This document shows positions 12,101 to 23,970 of a DNA stretch of 64,000 nucleotides, piece by piece (positions within the stretch are counted from its first letter, which is position 1; each line of letters starts with the position of its first letter). This stretch comes from Montifringilla adamsi (lineage: Eukaryota; Chordata; Aves; Passeriformes; Passeridae): positions 4,105,679 through 4,169,678 of the forward strand of contig JAGGNK010010337.1 of the NCBI GenBank assembly GCA_017590115.1, in the 5' to 3' direction. The notes below the pieces were generated by a model. It was not told where the DNA came from, ran no database searches, and saw only the letters and a program-made list of their open reading frames with translations. The position numbers and the translations under genes are program-made.

Positions 12101-15100
12101 TGACTTTGCCTGGCCTGATAGCAGTAGCTCCTGGGCAGTGCACGAAGGTCCCAGAGACACTGTTGTGTAGCTCATTAGCCAAGCTAACAGGATTTCATCT
12201 TCTATTCAGTACAGGAGATAACTTTTATGGGCGCTGTAACTTCCTTAACTGCTGGAGGGAACACTGTGGTCCAGTGTCTCAAGATAGCTCTGGGCAATGT
12301 CAGGGTTTAAAAGCAAGAAGTAGAAGTGGGCTCCTCTTGCAATCTGTGGCACAAGCAGCGCCCTGAGCTGTGGGGTGATTTCCTTGGCTCCAGAACCTCC
12401 TCCATCTACCTTAGGTTCCTAAGGGACTGTTCCCTCACATTTCTAGAGCCTCCTACAAGGAGTTTTTTGAGGGCAAGACTCCAGTTTCCCATTTGTGACT
12501 TTTTAACATACCAGCTGTCTGCAGATGCATGTTTTTTGTCTCATGGGTGTAGCAGCAGAGAGCTGCCATGTCCAAGAGCTCCGAGGTCACAGTGGCTGCT
12601 GAGCCAGCCTGGCCTTGTCAGCAGCCCTGTGAGCGTGGTCAGCGTGACTGCTCAGCACCCAGCGTGTTTTACATTCTTCTTCCTTAAGCACCTGACGACA
12701 AGACGGGGCTGCTGTTTTACTTGCACTGCAGAAGTGGTGTCTGAAGCCTCATGTCACTACCACTGCCACAGCTTGAGAAGCCTCTGAATGAGTGCTCCCC
12801 AGCTCTCCTGGCACAAACCAGCCCATTTTTGACGCTAAGCTGGGGGGCCACGCCGTGCCCCGCGGTGCCCGGGCGTGCTGCCTCTCTGTGGGGGCTCGAG
12901 CTGCCATTCCACCTGGGAGAGGTTGGCACAGGCAAACAGTGCCCTGCTGCCAGGCATCTGCAGGGAACCTCGTGCTGCAAATTTCCTCCCTTCTCTCTGC
13001 ACCTGAGGGGCAGTCACTCATCTGGAAGCACCCGCGGTGCTGATGGGTTTTCATCCCCTCTGTGGTTAATCTGGAGATTTGGTTGAGTGTTAATGTGACT
13101 TTGACTGGGTGGTGAAAATAAGTTTTGTTGTGGTTCCTTTTCCTGCATGCAGCTGTGTCTGGAGCAGCCCAGCCATGCACAGGGGCCCTTTTTAGATGCC
13201 ACTTTGATTGATCCTCACCCACTGCCTGCTCCTCTGTGCCTCCACCAAAGGGCGACTTTTCTGGTGCCAGGAATTTGTGAAGCAATATAGCTGAGCACAC
13301 CACCCAAGAACTGTGAGTGCCTGTGCCAATTTTTTAATTGTATTTTTCTGGCAAATAGCCATAGCTTGGTCTTAAGAAAAAGAAGTCGAGTATTTCTAGC
13401 TTTCAACCCTCTGTTGGTCTGTTGTGGAGCAAAGCTTCGAAGTACAGCTGGACCTCAGTTTTCTTAACTAAGGTGGGGAAGAGAGCACCCAGACTGCTGG
13501 GGTAGAGGGAGGAATGATGAAAGCCTAGAAATCAGCCCTATATTGCACGAGTTTAAGAGACCCTGGGGATGGAAGAGCTGCCTTGGACATTTATGTGTCT
13601 GAGCTGGGAGGATGGTCCTTTTGCAGGCTGGAAGTGTTCAGGCAGAGTCCTGTTACTTCTGGCTTGTGCTGAACAACAGAGGCTCCAGTCAGACAAATCC
13701 ATGATTTTTTGACCCCTTGCAGACAGGTCTGACTGAACAGCTGAGCATGAGCTGAGTTTCACTGCATTACCCTTGTGGGAGAAACAGAGGCCCTGGGTTA
13801 TGCTGGGGAGTGCCAGAAGCTGCAATAAAGACCTGGCAAAACTCATTGCATGGCATAAGCATGATGGAGATGGGATTATCAGCATGGAAGTTCTCCCACA
13901 TGCAAAACACGTACCATCTTCTAGGTGATTTATTTGCTATTTTACAAATCTGTTTTAGATGCAGCCTCTACAGTCTTGCCTCCACTTGAGGGGAGGAGAG
14001 TTTATCTATCACCCTGAATTTCCTGCAGCATGTGGAGCCTGTTCAGGAGCCATCTGCTTTGGATGCTTGGCCCTTGGCATCTCCAACACAAACAAAACCC
14101 CTCCTATTCATTGCAAAAATATGTTGCATCAACACAGTATTTCAGGCAGGTTGACTGGCTGCTTCAGTAACTCTTCACCACCTTCCATAACTAGCACTTA
14201 TTTTCAGAATTTATTCAGGAGCAGCTTGGGACATGTACAAGCCAGTACCTTCCTTGACAAATGGCAGTAGGCAATCATTTGTTCCCCAGGAACGTGTTTG
14301 TTCCTGCAGGAGAGCAGAGCTGGAGAGCTTTGCAGAGAGCCGCATATTCTGGGCAGTGAGAAACAAGGGCCATGGGCTTGCAGTGGCAGCAAACATGGCA
14401 ACAAAGCCAAATAAATGTTTATTGGCACACAACTGGGGGTGAGAGCTGTTGTCACAGTAGGGGAGAACCAAGGCAGGATCCATAATGCTGGATGCCAAAA
14501 GCCAGGAGGAGCAGCTCAGACACAAAATGGTACAAGGATGATGGGAGGGCTGGGTGGAGGACAACAGCCCAGCTTTTTTTGGCCAGTGCACACAGTTGTG
14601 CTCAAATGTTCCTCAGTAGAATGGCTGGGGTATTATTTTTACAGCACTTTTCCTGGAAAGCTGCACTTTGCAGCCCAGTGCAAAGCGGGTGTGAGCCATA
14701 TTCCCACAGCAGGCTGGCACTCAGCTGGTGTCTGAACTCACTTTCATTGCAGGCTGATTTAGGGGGCTTTGTAGAGACAAGAGCATTAGTTGATACTCCA
14801 CATTGTTTCCTAGGACCAATGCAAGGCTTAGGAACAGTGAACTCTGTCCAGCTTAGCATTTAAATGCAACAAGCTTTTGATGTTCTTCTGTGCCTTGGGA
14901 GGAAGATGTCTCCCTCCCTGTGGCAGCTGGATTTGCTTTCCCGTTTGTGATATAGATACAGACAATTGACTCCAAAATGTTAAAGAAAACCTGTCTTATG
15001 AGTGTAGCTGTTCCTCTGTGGATGGGGCTTATACTGGAGAAGAGGAGCCAGATGTAAATTTTTTGGCTTGGTTATGTGCCTGCAGCAATCAGAACAGGCC

Positions 15101-18100
15101 ATGTACAGGAGTATTTCAAACTGGAGCAGAATGAGTGCAGGCAAAACAAGAAGGGGATCCTGTAAACCTGTGAGCACCTAGAGAGGTGGATCTCTAAGCC
15201 TCCAGAGAGCTGCAAGTGCCAGTACCATGTTCTGTTTGAGCAGAATCGCAGAATGGTTGGGATTGGAAGGGACCGCTGGAGATTATCTGGCACAAAGTCT
15301 CTTGGTGATAGCCGAGACACAACTTCCTCCTAGTCTGCCCAAGTCTTGGAGAGTTTCACTGGATTTGGTTGGATACACATAATTTAATAAATAATATTTC
15401 TACTGTAATTCTACAAATGCAGAGATAGTGGCTTTATAGCAGTTCAAACTAGTTTTTAAAGACTCTGAGTAACTTAGTAGCCATAGCAGTTGAGAAAAAG
15501 CCCTAAACTATGCTCAGTTTAGAAATTAAAATGTTGGAAATACTGCCTTGTTTTTGCATTCAAGCTATTTTCTGTACTGCATTTCAGCACAGAGTAAATT
15601 AGCAGTGGCAGGAGAAAAGATTTGGGAAGAAAAGTGCAATAGAATTTGTAACAAAATGGCAAAACCCAGATTAAAGCCATGACAATCACACACATTAGCA
15701 AAAAAGATCTTGTCACCTCTATCAAGTGCTTCCTTGTGCAGCCCCCATCTCACATTCTGTCTCTGAGACACAGGGACAAAGGAGATGGGTGGTTTCATAC
15801 AATTTATCCACGCAGAGAAGAAATAATGTTCCCCTTCCGTATGGTACAGCAAGTCCCATTATGGATTATATGCTTGGCTTTCCTCAAACCACAGCTTCCA
15901 GTCATGTTGGTACATGGTTTTCCAATAGCAGTCTTGACTTGTCCTTCAGGTGGCAAATTGCCTCATCATCCCTTTCCAAGCCTCAGCCATGTGGCCAAAC
16001 AGAGGATAATCCCCAGGCTCACCCTCTGGTTGCCTCAGTTTTTCTTGGAGGACTTTTCCAAAGTATTTCCAGTGCCACTCATGGGGCCCTCATCTTGATC
16101 AGAGCCATAAAAGGGGCTCCAGTGAGCTGCAGCATTCCATGATGGGCAAGGGCATGGTTGGAAATAACTCATCTGAAGTATACTTGGAGAAGAAGTGTTA
16201 AGAAATAAAGTGTCAATGATGAGAAGCCTGTAGCCCTTCTAGAAGTATGAGATCATTCTTACATGAGAGTGCTGTAACTCTTATGCATTAAAAATTTCTC
16301 AATTGTTATTAGGATGGAAATAATACAAACCATTATTCTAAAATATTGCTGTCTGGGCTTGCAAGATTCACATTCAGATAGCAAGAAAAGGTAATTTTAA
16401 GCTTACCAAGTAAATGTAATTGTTCTGCACAAGTTTTTATCTTAGCTTCAGTAAGGCAAGGTTCCTGGGGAAATGACAAGTGTAATTAAAACCTGTCTCG
16501 TAATGTGTGCACACAGGGGAGGGCAAGCTGTGATGGTAATTGTAACTGCTCCTAGCAGGTGTTTTTCTTTTAATATGAGGTATTAAATAAAACCTACCTT
16601 GTTTACTAACCCAAATACTCTCCTGTATGCTTCTATGCACTCTTTCCCCTACAATACTTGATAGTTCCCAGGCAACCCCAGTACTGCGAGGAGACTACAT
16701 GGGTTTTTATGACTTTTATTTCAAGTTAATTTGCTGTTTGCTGCCAGAATTTTCCCAGGGAATGCAGACAAGGAGTGGTAAGTGGTGATTAATTTAGACA
16801 GCCTAAGTAGAGGACTCACGATGGCTCCCCATGTAATACAAGAAAGTTAACGGCTTGCTGATGTCCTTTTGCTAGGGAATTGTGTAGCCTGGTTGTTTAA
16901 TGGAGTGTTTAAAAATTGTGTTGGCAATAGCCTATGAATAATGTATGATGAAATACCTTACTGCCAAGGAACTGCTGATATGCTGGGGAAATTTCCATCA
17001 GATGTGAGAAAAATTTTGAAGGCACTGTCTTCTTGGGATGCCCTTTATTTATAGCCTCACTGCTCCAGAGATTGCATTCCCTTTTTAGATACTGCATGTG
17101 AAGATGCCCTCCACTGCCTCTGCCTCTGTCTTCCAGCTCCACCTGACTCCATTTGCTTGTGCCCATAAAAGATCCTCACTTTTTGTGAGATTAGGCTTTA
17201 TCACCTGAGCACTGTAAGCATGGAATATTTCCTGTGCTGCAATCTTCACCTGTTCTAGGTATCTGCACCAAGGCATCCAGCATCAAAGGAAGATGGACAC
17301 TGGTCATGACAATGTCCCATGATGCAGGAAGCAAAAAAAGGGTCAAGTTATTTGGGAAAAAAACCAACCAAAGACAAGTTGGACTTCACAGTATGAAATC
17401 TGTTTGGATGCTTCTAAATTTTCCCCCATGTCCTCCTCCAGTGCAGGAGGCCTCTGTGTGCTTTGGCCATGAGTAGTGGGAAGTCATTGTGATATGTAGG
17501 AAATAAATCTTGCTTGACCAAAGAAATGAGAAGACTGAGGGTGAACCCCAGCTTGCAGGGGAGCTCAGGGGGTTGCACTGCCTTAGGTGCAAGAGGAGAC
17601 AGGCCTCCTGTAAGACTCTGGGACATAGCTCAGGCAGGCATAGAAGCAGTTACTGTCCTTTCCTTTGCTCCTTGTTTTGGCCCTCAGCTCTTCTCCAGGA
17701 GAAAATAAAATCATAGCTTTGTTTCTCACATGGAGTTTTACCCATCTACACTGAAATGCAGAAATGTAACAGGAGTGCAGGTGAACACAATACATATCAC
17801 TGTGCAGAGTGGTCTCAGCTAAGTGTTTGTCAAGAGCAGACCCAAGTTGTGGAGCCCGTAGCTCTGTGCCCTGCCCTGCTGTGGTTTTGTTACGAGCAGC
17901 CAAGTGCTCGTGCTGCATTTTTGTGTGTGTATTTACACAGTAGAGCCTTGAGTCAAAACATTTCCTGCAATATGGGTACTGTACTATTAGAGTATTGCTA
18001 GAACAAAGCCACACGTGGTTGATGTTGGTATTAGTCAGCCGAGGAAGTGACATCCTCACCTGGGAGGTTGATGTGTTGGGTTTTGACGCTTGTGATGCCA

Positions 18101-21100
18101 ACAACAAGCTCCACGCATGAGGCTACAGGGCTGGGGAAAGAATGGGTTAAGAGAGAGGTTGTATCCTCAGGGTGATCTGCAATTGCCTAAGCAGGAGGAT
18201 TTGTGAAAATGGGAGAGAAGATTTGTGCCTTTACTGGCTTGTTTGCTGCTGGGATATATCTGGGCATGCGGTATTTTCACAGCTTCTGGAAAGGTACACT
18301 AAAGGGATTAACCTAAACACGAGATAGGGTACAAGGAGCACCAGAGGAGTTGGTGCCTAATGGCCACTAATGGCCTAAATATTTTCAGTGGAACAAATAA
18401 AGAGAAAAGGTTCTATAATTTCCTCCAAATCCACCACCCAAAGCCCATCCTGTCAACTGAGAAGTGTTTTCAGCAGAGAGGGTCACGAAGATCTAGGCAG
18501 AGAATCATGGTCAAGTTCAAGCAGCATTTCTTGGGGTACAAACACTGCCAGCTGACAGTATATGGAAGAGCAACTTTCAAAGGGAAGGAGCCAGTTGTGT
18601 TATGAAGCTTATTTCACTGATGCTTCTGATGATCCTATTAATTTCTTGTTTTTTAATGTTTGTTTTCTTTAGGTGAAGAGTGAAGGCCCCAAACTTGTCC
18701 CCTTCTTTAAAGCCACATGTGTCTATTTTGTCCTCTGGCTGCCAACTTCCAGCCCCTCCTGGTTCAGTGCTCTCATTAAATGTCTGCCCATCTTTTGCCT
18801 GTGGGTTTTCCTTCTGGCTCATGGGATTAACTTCTTAGTGTCACACCGGAGTGCCAGCCGCATCCTAGCGGGACTCATATTCTCGGCAGTGGGAGACGCC
18901 TTTCTCATCTGGCAGGAGCAAGGCTACTTCATTCATGGTGAGTACAGTGTCAGTCCTAAAGGGATGCCACAGTGCCCAGCTGTTACCCTCTTTGTTTAGT
19001 AATGAGTTGCTGGGCCACATGTTTTGTTTATTCATGTACAGCTTAAGCCCCGGGCGCTGGGAAGCACTCATCCCTTGACTAAAATCCATCATGGTTTGAG
19101 GAAGCACATCATGGATGAGTCTTTCTCTTGAGCTTCTCTTGAGGTTAGAGAGGTAATTGGGTCAGGTTAGGTTTCCTGGCATGTGTCATAGCATCTGGGC
19201 TCGCTGGAGTTGAGAAGGTGGAATGCCAGATTCCCTGGGGAAGAGAAGGAAACGTTTGTGGCACTCGTCAGTTCCCATGAAGTTACAGGAAGTATTTACC
19301 TCCTGTCTCTCTGCAGGGAGATCTGTCAGACCTTGCAGTGAAGATTGGGAATGGAACATACTGTGCACAGCTCCTTGGTGGAGAACAGGTGGAGAGGACA
19401 TTTATGTTTTGATAGACAAGGCCATAGCCTGGGGGAGGTATTAAGTGGATGATAGAAACCAAAGCAGCAATCTTGTCCTACTTGCAGGTTCATCAGTGTG
19501 AATCATGCAGCCTGTTGTACAAGACATGTCTGTTTTGCAAAACATTTAAATGGTAGTCAATCAAGGACCAACCTTACTGCAGTGGTCGGTCTGCTCTACA
19601 GAAAGATCCACATCTCTCAGATCAAAATGAGCTTGGTTTATTTTGCTAGTTTGCAGACGGGAACATAATGATTCAGATTAATCATTTAAAGCCACGTTGA
19701 ACCTGCCTGCAGCAACTCTCTCCCTGGCCTTGGACTGTCAAAAGAAATCAGCAGCACTTGAGTTCTTCACTGAACTGACTGGTGGGGTTTCTGAAGTTAA
19801 TTTAAGCAGCACAGGGATTGCACATAACACCCACCATTAACTGGCTGCTGTAACTGTCTCACTGGAAAATGTGATGAGAAGAGGGAACTTTCTGGCTTTT
19901 GCTGTTGTCACATCTGAAAGTCAAAGGCTTTCTTTTTCCCCTATCTCATGAGGTTAGTATCTAGTTTTATTCTGGGAGTCCCAGAAGCTCTTTCTTTACG
20001 AGAAGGAAGTGTGTGCCGTGCCAGATATGAAAGGCCAAATGCTCAGAATCTGGTTTTAATCCTCCTTCCCAAGGGCTTATTGCCATCCCATTAAAAGTTC
20101 ATGTAAAAATGTTTACTGCTATTGGTGGGGTTTGGATTAGGCCCTGAGAATTGGATCTGTCTGGCTGAACCTTGGGCACATTGCTGAGGAGCTCCAGCTT
20201 TCTTGAGGTGCCATCCCTTCTGTGTTGAGTGCTGACATTCCCACTGATAGGCCTCCTCCCAACAGGAGTACCTGGCTCAGTTGCCTCAGCCCAACTGGTT
20301 TTGCCTCCTGGAGTTGCTCCTTGAGCTGTGGCTTGGGAAACATTCAAGGCCCAGTTCTCCCCATGATCTTTTTTGTGTATGGATTCTTCTGCACTTCTCC
20401 AGTCCCGTATATCTCTGCGTTTCCTCTTCAAGTTAGTGCTAGAGGAAGGTTAGCCAGTCACAGCAATTCAGCATCTGCTTTAATGATGCGCTTTAATTTG
20501 CAAATGAGTCGGGTTTTCAACCCTAATCTCACAACTGAGAAGTTTTACTTTGTGGGTTTAGGCACATTTTTTCTTCTTAAGGAGAAGAAAAGCTCTGTTG
20601 GAGCATTTTGAAAATCTCAGCCCAGTGAGCTGCTACCTTCTGTAGGCAAGTGTTAATACTTGCATTTCAGATATAAGCATATAAAGTGCACTGCTCTATT
20701 TCATCCTTCACTTTGCCTGCAAAATGTATTTTCTCCTATTTAAATTCATCAGGTTGCTGTTGCTGACAACTGACAATATTTTTGATGTCATCAGTTGTGG
20801 GAATTTGAAGTTTGAGGAGAGAAGAGGAAATACTGGATAAAAACGTACATTCTATTCAACTTCTGCAGTTTTTGGACTGAAAAGGGTTGGAAACTGGGCT
20901 CATTTGAAAAGCTTTTGAGACAATGAGTTTATAAAAGAACATTTGTTCATTACTTTATAGGGAAGTGAGAGCCTGGGAACCTACTCTTGGTGCACTTGAC
21001 TTTTTTTCATTTTTGCTCTTTAAGTCCACTAATAACACTCTATTTTCTAACTTCTGTCTCACTGTATGTAGAAGATACCTTACAGTATTAATATCCACCT

Positions 21101-23444
21101 CCTTTGACACTGCCTCCTTTGCAGGCACTTAGAAACAATTTATGCATTTGGTGAAGAAGACAGAGGAAACCCAGAGGAAGAAAGTGGGAGAAAAGGGCTG
21201 ATCTCCCTGATGTGGTTGAGAGGACCAAGCTAAAGGCTGAGAAATACAAGAGAAGTGCACCCCTTTCCCTGTGCAGCCATCATAGGTTTCCCTAGTTCCT
21301 GGCTTGATTTGGGGGTGCTGAATGAGCAAACCTGGGAGGTGATTCCCTTGTATGTGACCAGCCTCACCACCTATCACGGAACTCCTGCCTTTCCAGTCTC
21401 TTTGCCTACTGCATCCTGTCCTCTCCTCCTCCTCGCTGCCAGATGCCTGCATGAAGGACAACACATTCTTCAGTTCCCTGTTGCAGAATGCTCCATATAA
21501 TGCCACTGAAGGAAAAAACACTGCTCACTGCTAGGATGACATATCCTTCTTCTCCTTACCATCTCCCAGGGCTCTAACCTTTCCTGCACTATAGCCCTAT
21601 AAAAAACTCTTGTCCTAAATTCCTAAATCCCTTCTCAGTTCCTTCAGTGTTCTGTCCATGAGGTGCAATAGCTCTGTGAAGCATCAGCTTCTTATTGTCC
21701 TCTTTTGTGCTTCTCTTCTTTCCCCTTAATGCTGTCCATTTTCTCTAGCCTCACCCTGCAAAACAGATCCCACCAGCCCACTCCCTCCTGTGGATTTCCT
21801 TCTCATCCCACCATGGCTGAGCTCTCAGTGGGTGTCTGATCTGGTCCTCCCCAAAGGCAGGGAGACACTTCCACTTCTTCCTTGAGCTGCCTACACAAGA
21901 GTAGTAGGATGAAGCAACGTCTGCCAGCTGCAGGTTTTTGTGACTGCCTTTTACACCAGAGCATCACGTGTTAAATGTGAACAAGTGTCCCGCTGGAGGA
22001 CTCAGCTTCCCAGGTCCTTTTCTCCATTTCATGCTTTAGAGTTGCATGAAAACTTCCAGCTCCTCTAACAACCCTGCCAGGATAAAGCAGGAGAGCCTGC
22101 AGCTGCACCATGTGTGGGTCTGGGAAGCAGAAGCCCCAAGGAGCTGGTCTCTGTGGCCCATTATCTACAGTTGTCATGACAGCTTGGAGGCAGCAGCTGT
22201 GCCAACACATTGGGACATATTTTTGTCAAATGCATTAGTGGCAAGTTAATAACATACAGGCAGCACCTTCCAACACCCACATCTGGCATTTCTCAGTGGT
22301 GTTGCACTTCAAAGGGAAGCCGGTATTTTATTTTCCCTGACTGATTCCTGGTAAGGTTCATCTGAATCTTGCAAATAACCATAAAATTGTTGGCAGATCA
22401 CATTGGTGCAGTCCCTGAAATATGCCAGCTGCTTCTTTCCAGCTTAGGTTTCTCCCAGCTATGGGCAGAGATGGAGAAGCAGCCAGATTTAGTCCTCAAG
22501 TGCCTTTGGGTGTGTGGCTAAATACGGGCAAGCTTTGTGTCAGGGTTCAGAGGGATTAGTGTCTTTTGTCACATTTTTTTCCTACACTGCTGTGGTTCCA
22601 GTCTTCTTCTACATATGACCTATGAGCAAAACACTATGGATAGTTAGAGGGGGTGGTCTTTGGTCAACCTTGATCCCAACCTTCCACCCAAGCAGGGGAA
22701 GAGGAACTACCTGAAAAACAAGATCAATTAATTCTCCAGCAGCTTAGTTCTACCCAGCTTCTCAGCAGAAAGGCTTTTGTCACAGCAGAGCTGTACTTGA
22801 CTGCAGCTGTAATTGTGCTGGGGCTTTTTTTTTAGGTTGGGGTTTGGTGCTATCACCTGTGTACAGATTTTTGTAATAAAATGGTCCCAAGTGGTCAGTA
22901 TGGTTATCACTGCTAGTGTTGTTGGTAGGTAACACTGCAAGGGAATGTTTTCTTCCACTACTAACTGCCAGTCATTGATGAAAGGTCCTACTTTCTGTGT
23001 CAATGCCTCTTTCCAGGTCTGCTGATGTTCGGCATCACACACATCCTGTACTCTTCAGCCTTTGGCATGAAGCCTTTGGACCTCAAAGCCGGCTTGCTGA
23101 TGGGCGTCGTTTCCAGTTCCTGCTATGCCTTCCTGTACTCCTACCTCTCGGGTCCGTTCACCTACCTGGTGGCCGTCTACATCGCCCTCATCGGCTTCAT
23201 GGGCTGGCGGGCGGTGGCGGGCGTGCAGCTGTGCAATGACCTGTGGACGTGGACCAAGCTGTCGGCCTGCGTGGGCGCCATGCTCTTCATGGTGTCGGAC
23301 CTGACCATCGCGCTCAACGAGTTCTGCTTCCCCGTGCCCTACTCGCGCTTCATCATCATGGCCACCTACTACGCGGCCCAAATGCTGATCGCGCTGTCGG
23401 CCGTGGAGACCAGAGATGAAGAGGACTTCAGGAAGAGGAGCTAG
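3118..23444 (+). CDS. TMEM86A: TMEM86A, lysoplasmalogenase, complete gene in three coding exons (join 3118-3138, 18673-18937, 23017-23444)
   Basis: The joined exons encode 237 residues, close to the roughly 240 of mammalian TMEM86A. The protein belongs to the YhhN/TMEM86 family (Pfam PF07947), polytopic ER membrane enzymes that hydrolyse the vinyl-ether bond of lysoplasmalogens, releasing a fatty aldehyde and a glycerophospho-head group. The sequence begins MVSPVTV-VKSEGPK, which matches my memory of the human protein almost exactly. Hydrophobic helices fill residues about 16-225. Two acidic residues in conserved family motifs are intact: Asp82 in SAVGDAFLIW and Asp190 in MVSDLTIALN. Other family blocks seen are GYFIHG, YIALIGFMGWRA and FPVPYSR. 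The C-terminus is short, charged and cytosolic-looking (TRDEEDFRKRS). Splice sites are all GT-AG, with phase 0 at junction 1 and phase 1 at junction 2. Exon 3 is much richer in GC than its surroundings. In mammals the gene is a reported LXR target, but I saw no clean DR4 element in the parts I inspected. Confidence 0.97.
4733..4749. repeat. G17 homopolymer in intron 1
   Basis: Seventeen consecutive G residues are followed by AATTG and then an A-run. A run this long can form a G-quadruplex or similar structure and is difficult to sequence, so its length is uncertain. It has no relation to a splice site or other named element. Confidence 0.95.
15239..15290 (-). mobile_element. CR1 LINE 3'-end fragment
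   Basis: The segment matches the antisense of the bird CR1 3' terminus that I recognise (AGAATGGTTGGGATTGGAAG, then GGACC and a TGGAGATTATCTGG-like block). The copy is short and diverged, and its upstream boundary fades after about 15290. CR1 is the dominant avian retroposon and is nearly always 5'-truncated, as here. Confidence 0.75.
18673..18937 (+). CDS. TMEM86A: TMEM86A coding exon 2 (residues 8-95 plus first base of Gly96)
   Basis: The acceptor TTTCTTTAG ends at 18672 and the donor GTGAGT begins at 18938, which leaves phase 1. The exon encodes the first transmembrane segments, including the motif SAVGDAFLIW with candidate catalytic Asp82 and the GYFIHG block ending at the junction. An in-frame ORF runs on past the donor into the intron, but the family sequence resumes only in exon 3, confirming the splice. 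Confidence 0.96.
18938..23016 (+). other. TMEM86A: TMEM86A intron 2 (4.1 kb), no gene recognised inside
   Basis: This is a GT-AG intron with donor GTGAGT at 18938 and an acceptor TCTTTCCAG ending at 23016. It separates codon 96 after its first base. I see no recognisable repeat family or coding exon. The open frames inside are short, and none continues the family's sequence. Confidence 0.93.
23017..23444 (+). CDS. TMEM86A: TMEM86A coding exon 3 (rest of Gly96 to residue 237, stop TAG)
   Basis: The exon starts with the two bases completing Gly96 and reads L-L-M-F-G-I-T-H. It carries the remaining membrane helices, the family blocks YIALIGFMGWRA and FPVPYSR, and candidate catalytic Asp190 in MVSDLTIALN. 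It ends at TAG 23442-23444. Codon third positions from about 23150 to 23410 are strongly G/C, so the exon is a GC island in AT-leaning DNA. Compared with my memory of the human protein, the tail after SAVE is shorter and more charged. Confidence 0.97.
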
Positions 23445-23970
23445 GTGGAGTGCCAACAGGCTGTGAACACATGGGTTATATCTCAGGTGCTGTAGCTGCA
23501 TTCACCCCTGAGAGAGATCTCCATTTCTCTAGGCACACAGGTGATGTTGATTTTGCTTCTTTGAAGCATTACCTTTGGGAATTACATTATTTTTCATTGG
23601 CTTTCTCTGAATACAGCTTACTTCAGTGTGGAGTCCACATCAGAAAGCTTAGACTGTCCCTGCAGTAGTTACTCATTCCACTTTTCTTCCTTGGAAATGC
23701 TGTACTACTGCATTTTACTTGTTAGTTTTGAAATTGATGCAGAATGTCTGGGAAGAAGAGGGCTGGTGGAAAGGAAGTTTGGCCATGCACTGTGCTAAAA
23801 GGCTCGTTCTTGACTGTAGGCAGACAGGCACAGATCTCTGCTAAAGTCACAGGTAACAATTAATTTAACTGATGTTTGTCTCTTTTTGTGCATTACAGTA
23901 TGCAAACTGGAGCTATTCCTCCACTGACAGGAAGCTCGGAGGGAGAATAAAAAGAGCATACCCAGCTGTG
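23445..23970 (+). other. TMEM86A: Probable TMEM86A 3' UTR
   Basis: Non-coding sequence directly follows the stop codon. The first canonical AATAAA is at 23946-23951, and a GT-rich stretch (GTGTGGGG) lies about 45 bases downstream near 23996. This would give a 3' UTR of about 0.5 kb. Later signals could be used as alternatives, so the end is an inference. Confidence 0.5.
23946..23951 (+). terminator. TMEM86A: Candidate poly(A) signal of TMEM86A (AATAAA)
   Basis: A canonical hexamer lies 502 bases after the stop codon and is followed within 50 bases by a G/T-rich element. It is the first AATAAA downstream of the coding region. Use in vivo is not shown by sequence alone. Confidence 0.5.

Larger units (their letters stand above)
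3139..18672 (+). other. TMEM86A: TMEM86A intron 1 (15.5 kb), no gene recognised inside
   Basis: The intron is bounded by GTGAGT at 3139 and a pyrimidine-rich TTTTCTTTAG acceptor ending at 18672. It contains a G17 homopolymer at 4733-4749 and a short CR1 3' fragment near 15239-15290. Many chance ORFs up to about 178 codons occur, with none recognisable. CpG-island composition persists only to about 3560. Large first introns often hold enhancers, but I cannot point to a specific element. Confidence 0.9.

Noticed and set aside
17583..18107. 174-codon minus-strand ORF in intron 1
   Set aside because: No recognisable family, no splice or promoter context. Treated as chance.
22997..23239. Alternative frame through TMEM86A exon 3
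   Set aside because: It is a shadow of the GC-rich exon. The other frame continues the TMEM86A family sequence across the splice junction.
23055..23501. 148-codon minus-strand ORF opposite TMEM86A exon 3
   Set aside because: It is a mirror of strong codon bias in exon 3 and has no recognisable motif.
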